Positions 36,927 to 46,675 are shown, counted from the stretch's first letter. The stretch is 60,459 nt of DNA from Anaerotignum sp. (GCA_017523325.1 JAFWWO010000040.1:1-60459); one strand, 5' to 3'. Numbers and translations are program-made. The notes: a model not told the origin generated them from the sequence alone.

Positions 36927-37721
36927 CTATAACTCGATTTTCGCACCATTGCCGAATCGATACGCCATATCCATATGCAAATGGGTGTTGACCTTGATAT
37001 GGTTTTTCCGCAAAATTTCCGCCACCGTTTCATAGGCCAAATGGGGGTCATTATTTTCCTCGCTCAAATGCCCCAAAAAGACGTATTTCATCTTCCCTGT
37101 CACCACAGAAGAAAGCAATTCCCCTGCCGCATGGTTGGAAAGATGGCCGTTTTCGCCTAAAATCCGCTGTTTCAAATGGTATGGATATTTTCCTTTTTTC
37201 AGCTTGGTTTCATCATGGTTCGATTCCAGCAGTAAAATATCACTGCCTTCCAAATGCTCCCGAATGGAATCCGTGGCATGGCCAATATCCGTGGCCAATG
37301 TGATTTTTTTCTCCCCCACAAGGAAATTATAGGCCACAGGATCCGCCGCATCATGGGGAATGGCGAAGGGTTTCACGCAAATATCGTTGATGGGGCAGAC
37401 CTCATCGGCATAGACAAACCGCTTATTGCCGGGGGCAATTTTCCCCAAACTCCCCTCCATAGCCGCCCATGTTTCCACTGTGGCGTAAATGGGTATATCA
37501 AAACGGCGGGAGAAAATGCCCGCCCCCTTCACATGATCCAAATGCTCATGGGTAATGAACAAAGCGTCAATATCCTGTCCGCTCAGCTTCAGCTCCGCCA
37601 ATCCGTCCTCCATGCGCTTGCCGCTGACACCGGCGTCCACCAGTATTTTTGTATATTTCGTTCCGATGTAAGTGCAGTTGCCGCTGCTGCCACTGGCAAT
37701 GGTACAAAATTCCAATCCCAA
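36927..37721 (-). CDS. walJ: WalJ/YycJ-type metallo-beta-lactamase-fold hydrolase
   Basis: 264 residues. Family start [18 protein letters not shown], metal ligands in [61 protein letters not shown] and [14 protein letters not shown]. WalJ proteins are predicted nucleases of the wal regulon, linked to division and DNA-damage phenotypes. No ATG fits: the ATG at 37739 has no ribosome site, whereas TTG 37721 has GGGGGG 6 nt upstream and yields the family N terminus. TTG 37715 is the alternative. Confidence 0.88.
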   Translation of the reverse strand: MGLEFCTIASGSSGNCTYIGTKYTKILVDAGVSGKRMEDGLAELKLSGQDIDALFITHEHLDHVKGAGIFSRRFDIPIYATVETWAAMEGSLGKIAPGNKRFVYADEVCPINDICVKPFAIPHDAADPVAYNFLVGEKKITLATDIGHATDSIREHLEGSDILLLESNHDETKLKKGKYPYHLKQRILGENGHLSNHAAGELLSSVVTGKMKYVFLGHLSEENNDPHLAYETVAEILRKNHIKVNTHLHMDMAYRFGNGAKIEL

Positions 37722-37771
37722 AGGGCTCCCCCCTTTCATGCCGCGCCCGTTCAAGGGCGTTGATAAAATGC

Positions 37772-37798
37772 AGGAGAACCCCATGACAGAGTTCTCCT
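37772..37798 (+). terminator. Hairpin between murA and walJ
   Basis: AGGAGAAC/GTTCTCCT arms with an 11-nt loop. The T-run is on the plus strand, opposite to the flanking genes, so on the minus strand it is at most an attenuator or processing hairpin. Confidence 0.45.
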
Positions 37799-37835
37799 TT
37801 TTTGTTTTTATAAACGGCAAAGCCGTAGTTTTCCG

Positions 37836-39092
37836 TTATATGACCATACGTTTGATGTCTGCGCCAAGGGCCTGCAGCTTAAACTCCACATCTTCATAGC
37901 CTCTGTCAATATAGCGCACACCATCAATGACCGTTTCGCCCTCTGCCGCCAAAGCCGCCAAAATCATGGCCGCACCTGCCCGCAAATCCGTTGCCGATAC
38001 GGCGGCACCATTGAAATGCGGAACACCGTCAATAGTAGCAATTCTGCCGTCAATATGTACCTGTGCGCCCAGCTTACGCAGCTCCTCGATATATTGATAG
38101 CGGTTTTCCCATACATTTTCCGTCAAAACGCTCTGACCGTTGCAAACTGCCAAAAGTGCCGCAATCTGGGGCTGTAAATCCGTAGGAAAACCGGGGTAGC
38201 TCATGGTTTTTACATTCACTGCCTTCAAAGGGGTATCGGCAATGATACGGATACTATCGTCGCCCTCTACCACCTTGACCTGCATCTCGTCCAGCTTTGC
38301 CGTCAGAGAATCCATATGCTTGGGAATGATATTTTTAATCAGCACATCACCGCCGGTAATCGCCGCCGCAATCATATAAGTCCCCGCCTCAATCTGGTCG
38401 GGAATGATGGTATATTGCGCACCCTTCAGCTCCGACACACCCTTGATACGAATGACGTCCGTACCGGCACCTTTGATATTGGCTCCCATCATATTCAGGT
38501 AATTGGCGGTGTCCACCACATGAGGCTCCTTCGCCGCATTTTCAATGGTAGTTACGCCCTCCGCCATAGTCGCCGCCAGCATCACGTTAATGGTCGCCCC
38601 AACGCTGACCTGATCCATATAAATAGAGGTGCCTACCAGCTTATCGGCATAGGCCTTTACCATGCCGTCCTCTTCCACGACGGTAGCGCCCAAGGCACGA
38701 AACCCTTTTAAGTGCAAATCTATGGGGCGTTTGCCGAAATTACACCCGCCGGGCATCGCCACCTCTGCCTTGCCGTAGCGTGCCAGCAGCGCCCCCAACA
38801 AATAATAGGAGGCCCTCATTTTCTGCACTTCTTCAAAAGTCGCTCTATAATCCATATCTGCACTGCAATCAATTTCCAAGGTATGTTTATCTAAATATTT
38901 ACATTTGCCGCCCATTTTCTCAATGGTATGGCAAAGACTTTTAACATCTTCAATATCGGGCAGATTTTCCAGCACACTGACACCCTTCGCCATAACAGCC
39001 GCCGGAATCACCGCTACCGCTGCATTTTTGGCGCCGCTGATGGCAACCTCTCCTACCAATCTCTTTCGGCCGTTTACAACCAATTTATCCAT
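37836..39092 (-). CDS. murA: MurA, UDP-N-acetylglucosamine 1-carboxyvinyltransferase
   Basis: 418 residues. Start MDKLVVNGRKRLVGEVAISG with the substrate Lys/Asn pair in SGAKNAAVAVIPA, the catalytic Cys loop in MPGGCNFGKRPIDLHLKG, and FPTDLQPQIAALLAVCNG. The Cys-type loop predicts fosfomycin sensitivity. It transfers enolpyruvate to UDP-GlcNAc, the first committed peptidoglycan step. ATG 39092 is used with AAGGATG upstream. It sits inside the wal operon between yycI and walJ, tying wall synthesis to the WalRK signal. Confidence 0.95.
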   Translation of the reverse strand: MDKLVVNGRKRLVGEVAISGAKNAAVAVIPAAVMAKGVSVLENLPDIEDVKSLCHTIEKMGGKCKYLDKHTLEIDCSADMDYRATFEEVQKMRASYYLLGALLARYGKAEVAMPGGCNFGKRPIDLHLKGFRALGATVVEEDGMVKAYADKLVGTSIYMDQVSVGATINVMLAATMAEGVTTIENAAKEPHVVDTANYLNMMGANIKGAGTDVIRIKGVSELKGAQYTIIPDQIEAGTYMIAAAITGGDVLIKNIIPKHMDSLTAKLDEMQVKVVEGDDSIRIIADTPLKAVNVKTMSYPGFPTDLQPQIAALLAVCNGQSVLTENVWENRYQYIEELRKLGAQVHIDGRIATIDGVPHFNGAAVSATDLRAGAAMILAALAAEGETVIDGVRYIDRGYEDVEFKLQALGADIKRMVI

Positions 39093-39294
39093 AAAATGTT
39101 CATCCTTCCAATCATTCATAAAGGATACGATATAATAACGAAGGGGGAAGATAGTTCTCCTTCGCAAAATCAGTCATTTTTCTCAATAATTCGCCTTAAC
39201 ATTCAAATTATATCATGAAAATGATAGGGTGAAAAGTATTTTTTTCTGTCACATGGGTTTTCCCGCTTCTTTTGCCGCCTACCGCCCCGTTTTT

Positions 39295-40170
39295 CTACTC
39301 CGCCGCCGAATATTCCTTCTTCACCATTTGGCAGGTATAGGCATTGATGAGATAGGGCTCCTCCCGTTCCATCAAATAAATACGATAGCAAGGCTCCAGA
39401 TACACCATGCCATCGGCAGATTTACGGTTTGGCTCTATCCGGTCATAGCCCAGCTCAATGCGGTTGATGGCGGCTTCGGTCTTTTCTTCATTTTTCCGCC
39501 ATTCCCGCAGGAAGGTCAGCAACGCCTCATCGGAATGACAAATATCCTTCTTCTCTCCCGTATAGCCCAGTACGGGACAATAGGAAACCATCACCCGGCG
39601 GATACCGCCCTCCGTCACAAATACGGAAAAGGAATTGGAAAATATGCTTTCCCGCTTATAGACGCCGTTATAGCTGACCAGAAATCCGTCCTCTTTTTCC
39701 TGTACCACAGGCTCATCATATACACCGAAAAAAAACTCTGTCTGTTCGAGAAATCGCTCTGCCGTCCGTTCGGCCACAATTGGGGAAAGGTTTTCCTTCC
39801 CCATTCGCACCCCATTGCGCTCCAATGTTCCGGAAGCCCCCTCCATAGTCAGGGTACTATCCTTCCCATGATACACCGTGCTGTCCGCCCCTACGGTTAC
39901 AGTGGTTTTTTCTCCGTTAAAAAAGAGCCGTTCCAATGTTTCCTTGCTATAAGACGGCATCTCCGCCGAAAGACGGGACATAGGCGAGGCATCGGTCAAT
40001 AAATTGGTATACAAGGTAATGCCGTTTTGAGAAAGAAGCTCAAAAATGGCCCGTTCCTGTGCAGAAGTCATGGTATTTTCCTGTCGCTGCCGATAGTTCA
40101 AGCCTGCCAGCACCAAATTTAACAGCACCAGCAAAACAATGACAAACTTTTTCGCATTTGACCATTCCAT
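39295..40170 (-). CDS. yycI: YycI, WalK regulatory protein
   Basis: 291 residues: MEWSNAKKFVIVLLVLLNLV is the typical YycI start, a single N-terminal transmembrane helix followed by an extracytoplasmic region. In Bacillus, YycH and YycI bind WalK through their transmembrane helices and modulate its activity. It is read 26 nt after yycH with AGGAGGAGG before the ATG. Sequence conservation in the extracytoplasmic part is low in this family, so context is an important part of the call. Confidence 0.88.
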   Translation of the reverse strand: MEWSNAKKFVIVLLVLLNLVLAGLNYRQRQENTMTSAQERAIFELLSQNGITLYTNLLTDASPMSRLSAEMPSYSKETLERLFFNGEKTTVTVGADSTVYHGKDSTLTMEGASGTLERNGVRMGKENLSPIVAERTAERFLEQTEFFFGVYDEPVVQEKEDGFLVSYNGVYKRESIFSNSFSVFVTEGGIRRVMVSYCPVLGYTGEKKDICHSDEALLTFLREWRKNEEKTEAAINRIELGYDRIEPNRKSADGMVYLEPCYRIYLMEREEPYLINAYTCQMVKKEYSAAE

Positions 40171-40196
40171 AAGCCTCCTCCTTTCTTTATTTATGC

Positions 40197-41612
40197 TTAA
40201 GACATAGGGGATACCGCCGTCAAGTCGCTATCCTGCTCCGTATCCACCACGAAGGTATAATCATACAGTGTCACAAACCATTTCAACCGAATACTCCCCG
40301 TCAAATCCACATGATAGCCCAAAGAGATATTTTTGACATCACTGATGGCTTTATCCTCCACCACCGCCTGATAGGTTTTATTGGCATCGTCCAAGGCGTC
40401 GATAAACTGCACATTGATTCTGTCGCTTTTTTCCGCCGCCGCTTTATAATTCACCGCATACCGACGGTATTCCTTTACCGCCTGATTGCGTAGCGTCACT
40501 CGAATGGCATGGGGACAACCAATGCGATCCTGCACCGGCTGAGAAAGGTTCACCGGCAAATCATTGACCACATAATCGAAATAATAAACGATTTCGTTAT
40601 GTATGGTACGCTCCATATCCGCCAGATAAATATCCGTTTGCAGGGAAGGGTCATTCCGCAGGAAATTACAGCTGATCTGGTATCCCTCCAAAAGGCTGAT
40701 ACGCTGTTTTTCACTGCCGTAATTGCCATAGCTGAAATATTCCAAAACCCGCTCCTCCGGATGATATTTCACAACGGTTTCGCTGTCGCTGAATGTAAAA
40801 ATGCCCTCCTCATCGATGTCATTCCAGTCCATAGAGAAATTCCTAAAAAAGTTTTTCACAGCCCCTTCCAAAGCGGTACGGCTGGTTTCTCCCTCCCATT
40901 CAAAGGGGAACTCCTGCCGCAAAGGTGCATATTCATAGGGCAGGCTCGCCCACTGGGGCAGGAACATATTCCGCCACAGTACAGAGGCACTGGTTCGCTG
41001 GCCGGTAGAAACATAAAGCAGGCCGTCTTTTTGCGTGGTCAACGCCTGATACAGGGCGGTGGAGGCATTGCCGCCGTCCGCCCGGAGCAAAATACATTCA
41101 TTGGTATCGGAATTGACGAAATACGCCATACACTTCTCCCCATTCCGCCTTGCCGGTACAATGGTGATATAGTCAAAGCGATCCAGCCTTTGGCCGCTTT
41201 TCAGGTTTTTGTAATAATCCAGATATTCCTCCGAAGCAATCATAAAGTCATACTGCATAACAATACAGCGGTCCTTCAATATTTCCTTCCAATCGGCGGT
41301 ACTTTTTGCGGGGATATTATCATTTTGGGAAATAATCTCCCCAAGGGCACGATTTGCTGTTTCCAGAAGGGCACTTTCCCCCACATCATCCGGATAATAG
41401 ACAGAAAATGTACCCTCTCCCTCCCCAATGGCATAACGGGTTGCCAAAAGCACGTCCCCGTCCACCGGAGAATCGCCGATGGAAATGCTCTCAAAAATTG
41501 CATGAAAAAAGTTATGGCCTCCGGTTCCCTCCAGCCATAACTCTTGTGTCTGATAAATCGCAGTTATGACCAAAGCAATAATGACAAAATTCGTAATTCT
41601 GTATAATTTCAT
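40197..41612 (-). CDS. yycH: YycH, WalK regulatory protein
   Basis: 471 residues with one N-terminal transmembrane helix (YRITNFVIIALVITAIYQTQ) and a long extracytoplasmic part of YycH type, including the late segment LPVNLSQPVQDRIGCPHAIR. The family acts with YycI as a membrane partner of WalK. It is preceded by the small secreted-protein gene and followed directly by yycI. Confidence 0.87.
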   Translation of the reverse strand: MKLYRITNFVIIALVITAIYQTQELWLEGTGGHNFFHAIFESISIGDSPVDGDVLLATRYAIGEGEGTFSVYYPDDVGESALLETANRALGEIISQNDNIPAKSTADWKEILKDRCIVMQYDFMIASEEYLDYYKNLKSGQRLDRFDYITIVPARRNGEKCMAYFVNSDTNECILLRADGGNASTALYQALTTQKDGLLYVSTGQRTSASVLWRNMFLPQWASLPYEYAPLRQEFPFEWEGETSRTALEGAVKNFFRNFSMDWNDIDEEGIFTFSDSETVVKYHPEERVLEYFSYGNYGSEKQRISLLEGYQISCNFLRNDPSLQTDIYLADMERTIHNEIVYYFDYVVNDLPVNLSQPVQDRIGCPHAIRVTLRNQAVKEYRRYAVNYKAAAEKSDRINVQFIDALDDANKTYQAVVEDKAISDVKNISLGYHVDLTGSIRLKWFVTLYDYTFVVDTEQDSDLTAVSPMS

Positions 41613-41695
41613 TTGATCTCACCGCTTTTTCTGTATTTGATTGATATTGAAAGGCAAAAAACAGGGAACCCTGCGCCGCCTGTTTATTGCATCGA

Positions 41696-42142
41696 TTACC
41701 GTTTTGCATGAAGTCCCGGCAGGGCAATCATGCGCTTCAACTGCTGTTTTACCTGTTGAGGAACCCGTTTTATGGTGGCATTTTGCGTGGTTTCGGTATG
41801 CCCGTCCAGCTTTGCCGTCACTGTAATATAATTATGCCCCATTTTCAGCGGGAATGTGGTGCTGAACAGCCCCAAGGAGCCGACGCAAAGGGTGTCGGAA
41901 TAGACATTCTCCATCTCCCCCTGACCATTCATGGTGGAAATATTCAATGTAACCTTGGTATTGGGCACCGCCTCGCCATAAATCAGGCGATTTTCGTCAA
42001 AGGTACATTCTACGGTATCATTTGCCAGATCCAACCCACTGGTGATAGAAACCGGCGTTTCTGCCGCAAAAGCACTGACAGGTGAAAAACAGAAAAATGC
42101 CGCCAAGCATACGCCAATCATTTTTTTATGAAATGCTTTCAT
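41696..42142 (-). CDS. Small secreted beta-domain protein inserted between walK and yycH
   Basis: 148 residues. A signal peptide (MIGVCLAAFFCFSPVSAFAA, after MKAFHKK) is followed by one probable Ig-like domain of about 95 residues (DLANDTVECTFDENRLIYGE ... NYITVTAKLDGHTETTQNAT) and a basic tail (RVPQQVKQQLKRMIALPGL). I recognise no named family; the domain resembles bacterial Ig-like extracellular modules. ATG 42142 follows GGGAGGTGACAGG; a longer frame to 42214 lacks a site. It has its own WalR-type box and TATAAT upstream, so WalR may drive it and the genes after it. The basic tail could bind wall polymers. Confidence 0.75.
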   Translation of the reverse strand: MKAFHKKMIGVCLAAFFCFSPVSAFAAETPVSITSGLDLANDTVECTFDENRLIYGEAVPNTKVTLNISTMNGQGEMENVYSDTLCVGSLGLFSTTFPLKMGHNYITVTAKLDGHTETTQNATIKRVPQQVKQQLKRMIALPGLHAKR

Positions 42143-42202
42143 TCCTGTCACCTCCCTTTGCAAAAATCTCTCACACAACTGCGGAACTTCCCGTTGCCAT
42201 AA

Positions 42203-42246
42203 ATTATACAGCACGAATATTACAGTTCTGTTACAACACCCTTACA
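42203..42246 (-). promoter_or_regulatory. WalR-type box and promoter inside the wal operon
   Basis: On the minus strand three half-sites TGTAAG, TGTAAC and TGTAAT follow each other with exactly 5 nt between (42219-42246). The second and third give TGTAACAGAACTGTAAT, a full match to the WalR consensus TGTWAH-N5-TGTWAH. Ten nt further is a consensus -10 TATAAT (42203-42208). No good -35 exists, as expected for an activated promoter. PhoP uses a similar 11-nt-spaced site and cannot be excluded. Confidence 0.7.
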
Positions 42247-42306
42247 GTTTATTAACAATAATTCCCAATTCAGGGACAGCGGTCATATCCCTTGGAAATA
42301 CAGGCT

Positions 42307-44103
42307 TTACAGCTTATCGGAAACCTCCACCTTCTCGGCCTCCAGCACAGGGCGCTCCTTGGGGAACCACATAGTCATAGTCGTTCCCTTACCGTATTCA
42401 CTTTCTGCCGTCAGCTTACCGCCGTGGCTTTCCATAATTTCCTTGGCGATGGCAAGCCCCAGCCCCGTGCCGCCCATGGCACGGCTTCTGGCCTTATCCA
42501 CACGGTAAAAACGTTCAAAGATACGGGGCAAATCCTCTTTGGAAATACCCATACCCGTATCCTGCACGCTGATTTTGTAATATTGTGCGTCCTCCGTAAT
42601 ATAAATGCGAATTTTCGCTTGGTTTAAGCTATATTTGATGGCATTGGTCACAATATTATTGACCACCTGCCCCACTCTGTCCTTATCGCCGAAAATGACA
42701 ACCATATGGGGATAAGGCGTAAAGCTCAGCTCCTGTTGCTTGGCCTCTGCATGGATTTTATTCTGCCGTACCGTAGCCTGCAAAAATTCGTTCATTTCAA
42801 TTTCCGTAATATCCAGATGCACCTGCTTATTATCAAAGCGGGTCAGCTGTAACAAATCCCGTACCAAAAACGCCATACGGTCTGCTTCACTATCGATGAT
42901 GCCGAGGAAATCCATGGCAATCTCCTTATCCTCCACAGCACCTTCCATCAGGGTTTCCGTATAGCTTTTTACTGTGGTCAGAGGGGTACGCAGCTCATGG
43001 GATACATTGGCAACAAATTCCTTACGCATATCGTCCAGCTTTTTCTGCTCCGTAATATCCTGCAAAACCACCACAATGCCTTCCACACGCCCCGCGGTAT
43101 CATAATAGGGCGAAAAATTGGCATTGATAAACTGCTTGCCCACGGGAAAAATCACCTGTTTGGAGGGTTCATTCCCCATATCCAGATATACGCCGGAGCT
43201 AATATCATACGCCCGGAGAAATGCAGAAAAATCCATATCCATTTTCTCTACGCCCAGCATTTCCATGGCCGCCGCATTGGCCAGCATCAGTTCGCCGTCC
43301 TTGCTGAAGGAAATCACGCCGTCACTCATGTTATGCAGCAAAATCTCCAGACGGTTCTTTTCCCTTGAAATTTCAGACATATTTTTCGTCAACTCCGAAG
43401 CCATGTAATTAAAGCTGCTGGTCAGCTGACCGATTTCATCAGTACTGCGGACCTTCAGGCTTTGGTTTAAGCTACCCTCTGCCAGACTTTTCGCTCCTCT
43501 TGTCAAGGCCAGAATGGGCCCCGTCAGGGTCTGGGCAAAGACATAGCCCATCATCGCCGCAAAAAGCAGGGCAATGGCCACTGCCATAATAATGGTTTTT
43601 GTGGTTTCATTCAGACTGGTCTGCATATCCCCTGCGTCCAAACGGGTGTATATGATATACGCCGTGCTGTCCGCCCCGTTTCCCACAGGCACCGCATAGC
43701 TGATCCATTCCTTCAAAAGCCCGAAAGAATCGGTGCTTTTCTTGCCGGAAGAAAAGGACGTGGTGCCGTTCATGGCGGCAATAATGGCCTGATCGGTATA
43801 TTCCGGATAAGGCCCCTGCAGTACTGTCGTGGAGGCCACCGTATCCCCTTGTGCGTTCAGGATATTGCCCTGTATGCCCACGGCATTGGTGACCGTTTTC
43901 AACAGGTTCTCCTGAAAATCCTCCGGATTTCCTCCTTCAATAACCTGCTCGTTTATTTTTTCTGCATAAAGCTCCAACTGCTGCCTGGATTTATCGATTT
44001 CAATGTTGCGCAGGCTCAGCAAAATATACGTCCCGCTGACAATCATCACAATCAAAACCAGCCCCAGATACATCACAATGAGCTTCCATTTTATACTACG
44101 CAA
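42307..44103 (-). CDS. walK: WalK (VicK) sensor histidine kinase
   Basis: About 598 residues. Two transmembrane helices frame an extracytoplasmic sensor of about 130 residues. They are followed by HAMP (TLTGPILALTRGAKSLAEGS), PAS (NMSDGVISFSKDGELMLANA), HisKA with the phospho-acceptor His in VSHELRTPLTTVKSY near residue 370, and HATPase with NNIVTNAIKYS, DTGMGISKEDLPRIFERF and GGTGLGLAIAKEIM. WalK phosphorylates WalR to control wall hydrolases and synthesis. No ATG is available: TTG 44103 has GAGG 9 nt before it and gives the common start RSIKWKLIVMY. TTG 44130, overlapping the walR stop, is possible. Confidence 0.93.
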   Translation of the reverse strand: MRSIKWKLIVMYLGLVLIVMIVSGTYILLSLRNIEIDKSRQQLELYAEKINEQVIEGGNPEDFQENLLKTVTNAVGIQGNILNAQGDTVASTTVLQGPYPEYTDQAIIAAMNGTTSFSSGKKSTDSFGLLKEWISYAVPVGNGADSTAYIIYTRLDAGDMQTSLNETTKTIIMAVAIALLFAAMMGYVFAQTLTGPILALTRGAKSLAEGSLNQSLKVRSTDEIGQLTSSFNYMASELTKNMSEISREKNRLEILLHNMSDGVISFSKDGELMLANAAAMEMLGVEKMDMDFSAFLRAYDISSGVYLDMGNEPSKQVIFPVGKQFINANFSPYYDTAGRVEGIVVVLQDITEQKKLDDMRKEFVANVSHELRTPLTTVKSYTETLMEGAVEDKEIAMDFLGIIDSEADRMAFLVRDLLQLTRFDNKQVHLDITEIEMNEFLQATVRQNKIHAEAKQQELSFTPYPHMVVIFGDKDRVGQVVNNIVTNAIKYSLNQAKIRIYITEDAQYYKISVQDTGMGISKEDLPRIFERFYRVDKARSRAMGGTGLGLAIAKEIMESHGGKLTAESEYGKGTTMTMWFPKERPVLEAEKVEVSDKL

Positions 44104-44123
44104 ACGCTCCAACCTCGCATTTC

Positions 44124-44819
44124 TCAGCAATCAAAATAATACCCAACGCCTCTTTTTGTCAAAATATGTACGGGCTTACCGGGGTCGTCCTCAATTTTTT
44201 CCCGCAGGCGGCGAATGGTTACATCCACCGTCCGCACGTCCCCGAAATATTCATAGCCCCATACCTTTTCCAGTAAAATCTCTCTGGAAAAAACCTGCCC
44301 CTTCTGTGCAGAAAGGAATTTCAGCAATTCAAATTCCCGCAAAGTCAAATCAATGACCTTGCCCTCCTTGCGTACCTCATAGCGTTCGGGGTTAATGTCC
44401 AGCCTGCCGAAGTTTCCGTCCCCCGCCGATTGCTCCTCTGCAGCTTCTTCCCGAAAAGCGGATTTACGCAGGTTTGCCTTCACCCGTGCCATCAATTCCC
44501 GCACGCCAAAGGGCTTTGTCACATAATCATCGGCCCCCAGCTCCAGCCCCAGCACTTTATCCACTTCCTCCGCTCTGGCGGTCAGCATAATAATGGGGGT
44601 TTGCTTCTTTTCCCGAATTTTCTTGCAGGCCTCATAGCCGTCCATTTTAGGCATCATAATATCCAGCAATATCAAATCCGGGTCTTCTTCCATGGCTTTT
44701 TTAACGCCTTCTTCCCCGTCAGCCGCCTTCAATACCTGATAGCCTTCCTTTTTCAGATTAAATGCAATGATCTCCACGATATTTTTTTCATCGTCCACAA
44801 TCAGTACTTTTTTATCCAT
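44124..44819 (-). CDS. walR: WalR (VicR) response regulator
   Basis: 231 residues, OmpR family. The receiver has the acidic pair VLIVDDEKN, phospho-acceptor Asp in LILLDIMMPKMDGYEA, MLTARAEEVDK and the Lys in VTKPFGVRELMARV. The C-terminal winged helix has EILLEKVWGYEYFGDVRTVD and VTIRRLREKIEDDP. It binds TGTWAH direct repeats; such repeats are found at 42219-42246 and 48009-48025. It is the first gene of the wal operon, with AAGGAGG before ATG 44819. Confidence 0.96.
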   Translation of the reverse strand: MDKKVLIVDDEKNIVEIIAFNLKKEGYQVLKAADGEEGVKKAMEEDPDLILLDIMMPKMDGYEACKKIREKKQTPIIMLTARAEEVDKVLGLELGADDYVTKPFGVRELMARVKANLRKSAFREEAAEEQSAGDGNFGRLDINPERYEVRKEGKVIDLTLREFELLKFLSAQKGQVFSREILLEKVWGYEYFGDVRTVDVTIRRLREKIEDDPGKPVHILTKRGVGYYFDC

Positions 44820-44871
44820 TACCCATTTTCCTCCTTCGGAAATGAAATAACATGATTTCCATAATGGCTAT

Positions 44872-44900
44872 ATTATACTAAAAAAACTGAAAAAAGTAAA
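44872..44900 (-). promoter_or_regulatory. Probable wal operon promoter
   Basis: TTTACT (44895-44900), a 17-nt spacer and TATAAT (44872-44877), 53 nt before the walR start. Confidence 0.6.
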
Positions 44901-44915
44901 CCAATCCCTCCGGAA

Positions 44916-44930
44916 ACAAATGGATACCCG
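44916..44930 (+). repeat. Solo copy of an arm of the 26.9-kb inverted repeat
   Basis: ACAAATGGATACCCG is identical to 27004-27018 and is again followed by a CGGC-containing sequence. It lies between the divergent walR and 83-codon genes. Confidence 0.5.
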
Positions 44931-44948
44931 ACGGCCCTACGGCTTGTC

Positions 44949-44977
44949 TTGCCAAGGGCGGGAAAAAATGCTATGGT
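44949..44977 (+). promoter_or_regulatory. Possible promoter of the 83-residue protein gene
   Basis: TTGCCA (44949-44954), a 17-nt spacer and TATGGT (44972-44977), 48 nt before the start at 45025. Confidence 0.4.
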
Positions 44978-45024
44978 ATAAACAGAAAATACACGTCAAA
45001 ATGCACCCCATAAGGAGGGATGGT

Positions 45025-45276
45025 ATGGGTACCAAAAACAAGGTCATCGCCGGAGATTACAGCGGTGCAAATATCATGCCGGTTGCCGGAAAAGTCGTGC
45101 TTTCCATCAGCTTGGGAAACATGATAATATTAAACAAAAAAACCGTTGCCGCACATGAAATCGTCAGCGAAACACAGGGAAAACACAGGGTTTCCATACA
45201 ATTTGTCGATGGAAAAAAAAGCCTGTTGGAGCTGGACGATAAGCTGTTTCAGATGCTGATTCGGGATTTATTCTAA
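45025..45276 (+). CDS. Small conserved-looking hypothetical protein
   Basis: 83 residues, predicted cytosolic. The ribosome site AAGGAGG lies 6 nt before ATG 45025; an earlier in-frame ATG (44920) overlaps the repeat and promoter region and is rejected. The sequence (NKVIAGDYSGANIMPVAGKV, SISLGNMIILNKKTVAAHEI, QFVDGKKSLLELDDKLFQML) reads as a beta-rich, SH3- or PH-like small domain ending in a helix. I cannot name a family. It is monocistronic, divergent from walR and closed by a strong terminator. Confidence 0.7.
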   Translation: MGTKNKVIAGDYSGANIMPVAGKVVLSISLGNMIILNKKTVAAHEIVSETQGKHRVSIQFVDGKKSLLELDDKLFQMLIRDLF

Positions 45277-45287
45277 ATCATACCAAA

Positions 45288-45321
45288 AAAGGAGAACTCT
45301 TTTTTAGAGTTCTCCTTTTTG
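45288..45321. terminator. Bidirectional terminator between the 83-residue gene and pgi
   Basis: Perfect AAAAAGGAGAACTCT/AGAGTTCTCCTTTTT arms around a T-rich loop, with T tracts on both strands, between convergent genes. Confidence 0.9.
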
Positions 45322-45334
45322 TACCCATAGGGTC

Positions 45335-46675
45335 TTATTTCTGTAACCGTGCCTCCAGCTGCGCCTTTCGCTGTTCATAGCCGACCTTGCCCAAAAGGGC
45401 AAACATATTTTTCTTATAAGCCTCTACCCCCGGTTGGTCAAAGGGGTTGATATCCAGCAGATACCCGCTGATGCCTGCCGCCTTTTCAAAGAAATATACC
45501 AAGGCGCCAAAATGCCATTCGTCCATTTTATCCATTTCAATGACCATATTGGGGACGCCGCCGTCAATATGGGCCAGCATGGTACCGGCAAAGGCCTTAC
45601 TGTTGACAAACTGCATCTCTTTTCCCGCCAAAAAATTCAGTCCGTCCCCGTCCTTTTCGTCAAAGGGTATGGTCACTGTTGTTTTCGGCTCTTTGCACCA
45701 AAGCACCGTTTCAAAGAAATATCTGCCGCCCTCTTGAATGAACTGCCCGATGGAGTGTAAATCCGTGGAGAAATTAGCCGTCACGGGGAATAGCCCCTTC
45801 TGCTCCTTCCCCTCGCTTTCGGCAAACAACTGCTTATACCACTCCCCGAAGGAAGTCATGTGGGGCTCATAATTGGCTAAAATTTCAATGGTTTTGCCCT
45901 TTGTATAAAACAGATACCGCAGGGCCGCATATTGATAGCAGATATTCTTTTCCAAATCAGCCTCCGCAAACTGCTTATGGGCATATTGGGCTCCTGCCAT
46001 AACGGCATCAATATCCACACCCGCTACCGCCATAGCCAAAAGCCCAACGGCTGTCAGCACCGTAAATCGCCCGCCAATATCATCGGGAATGACGAAGGTT
46101 TCATATCCCTCCCCATCGCACATTTCCTTCAGGGCTCCCTTTGCCCTGTCCGTTGTGGCGAAAATACGCTTTGCCGCCTCCGCCTTGCCATATTTTTTCT
46201 CCAACAGTTGGCGAAATACACGAAACGCAATGGCAGGCTCCGTGGTGGTGCCGGATTTGGAGATGACATTGACGGAAAAATCCCGTTCCCCCACTATCTC
46301 CAGAATATCGTTCAGATAAGCGGAGCTGATATTGTTCCCCACGAAATAAATATCCGGCGTTTCTTTGTTCTTTTCGTTATAATAAGGAGTTTTGATGAAA
46401 TCCAATGCCGTTTTGGTTCCCAGATAGGAGCCGCCGATGCCAATGACAATCAGCACCTGACTTTGGCTTTGTATTTTTGCCGCCGCCTGCTTGATGCGGG
46501 CAAATTCTGCTTTGTCGTATTCCTCCGGCAGGTCTACCCAGCCTACAAAGTCATTTCCCTTACCCGTTTTATCATGAAGTGACTGATGACAATGCACTAC
46601 CTGCTGTTTCAAGGCATACAATTCTTCCTCCGTTACAAAGCCGTCACAGCCCTGTCGGGAAAATGTAATGCTCAT
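45335..46675 (-). CDS. pgi: Glucose-6-phosphate isomerase
   Basis: 446 residues, the short bacterial form. Visible are [18 protein letters not shown], the phosphate-binding [34 protein letters not shown], catalytic Glu in [20 protein letters not shown], and the C-terminal [17 protein letters not shown] with the catalytic Lys. It converts Glc-6-P and Fru-6-P, linking glycolysis with the glycogen and wall-sugar genes in this window. GGAGGGG precedes ATG 46675. Confidence 0.97.
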   Translation of the reverse strand: MSITFSRQGCDGFVTEEELYALKQQVVHCHQSLHDKTGKGNDFVGWVDLPEEYDKAEFARIKQAAAKIQSQSQVLIVIGIGGSYLGTKTALDFIKTPYYNEKNKETPDIYFVGNNISSAYLNDILEIVGERDFSVNVISKSGTTTEPAIAFRVFRQLLEKKYGKAEAAKRIFATTDRAKGALKEMCDGEGYETFVIPDDIGGRFTVLTAVGLLAMAVAGVDIDAVMAGAQYAHKQFAEADLEKNICYQYAALRYLFYTKGKTIEILANYEPHMTSFGEWYKQLFAESEGKEQKGLFPVTANFSTDLHSIGQFIQEGGRYFFETVLWCKEPKTTVTIPFDEKDGDGLNFLAGKEMQFVNSKAFAGTMLAHIDGGVPNMVIEMDKMDEWHFGALVYFFEKAAGISGYLLDINPFDQPGVEAYKKNMFALLGKVGYEQRKAQLEARLQK

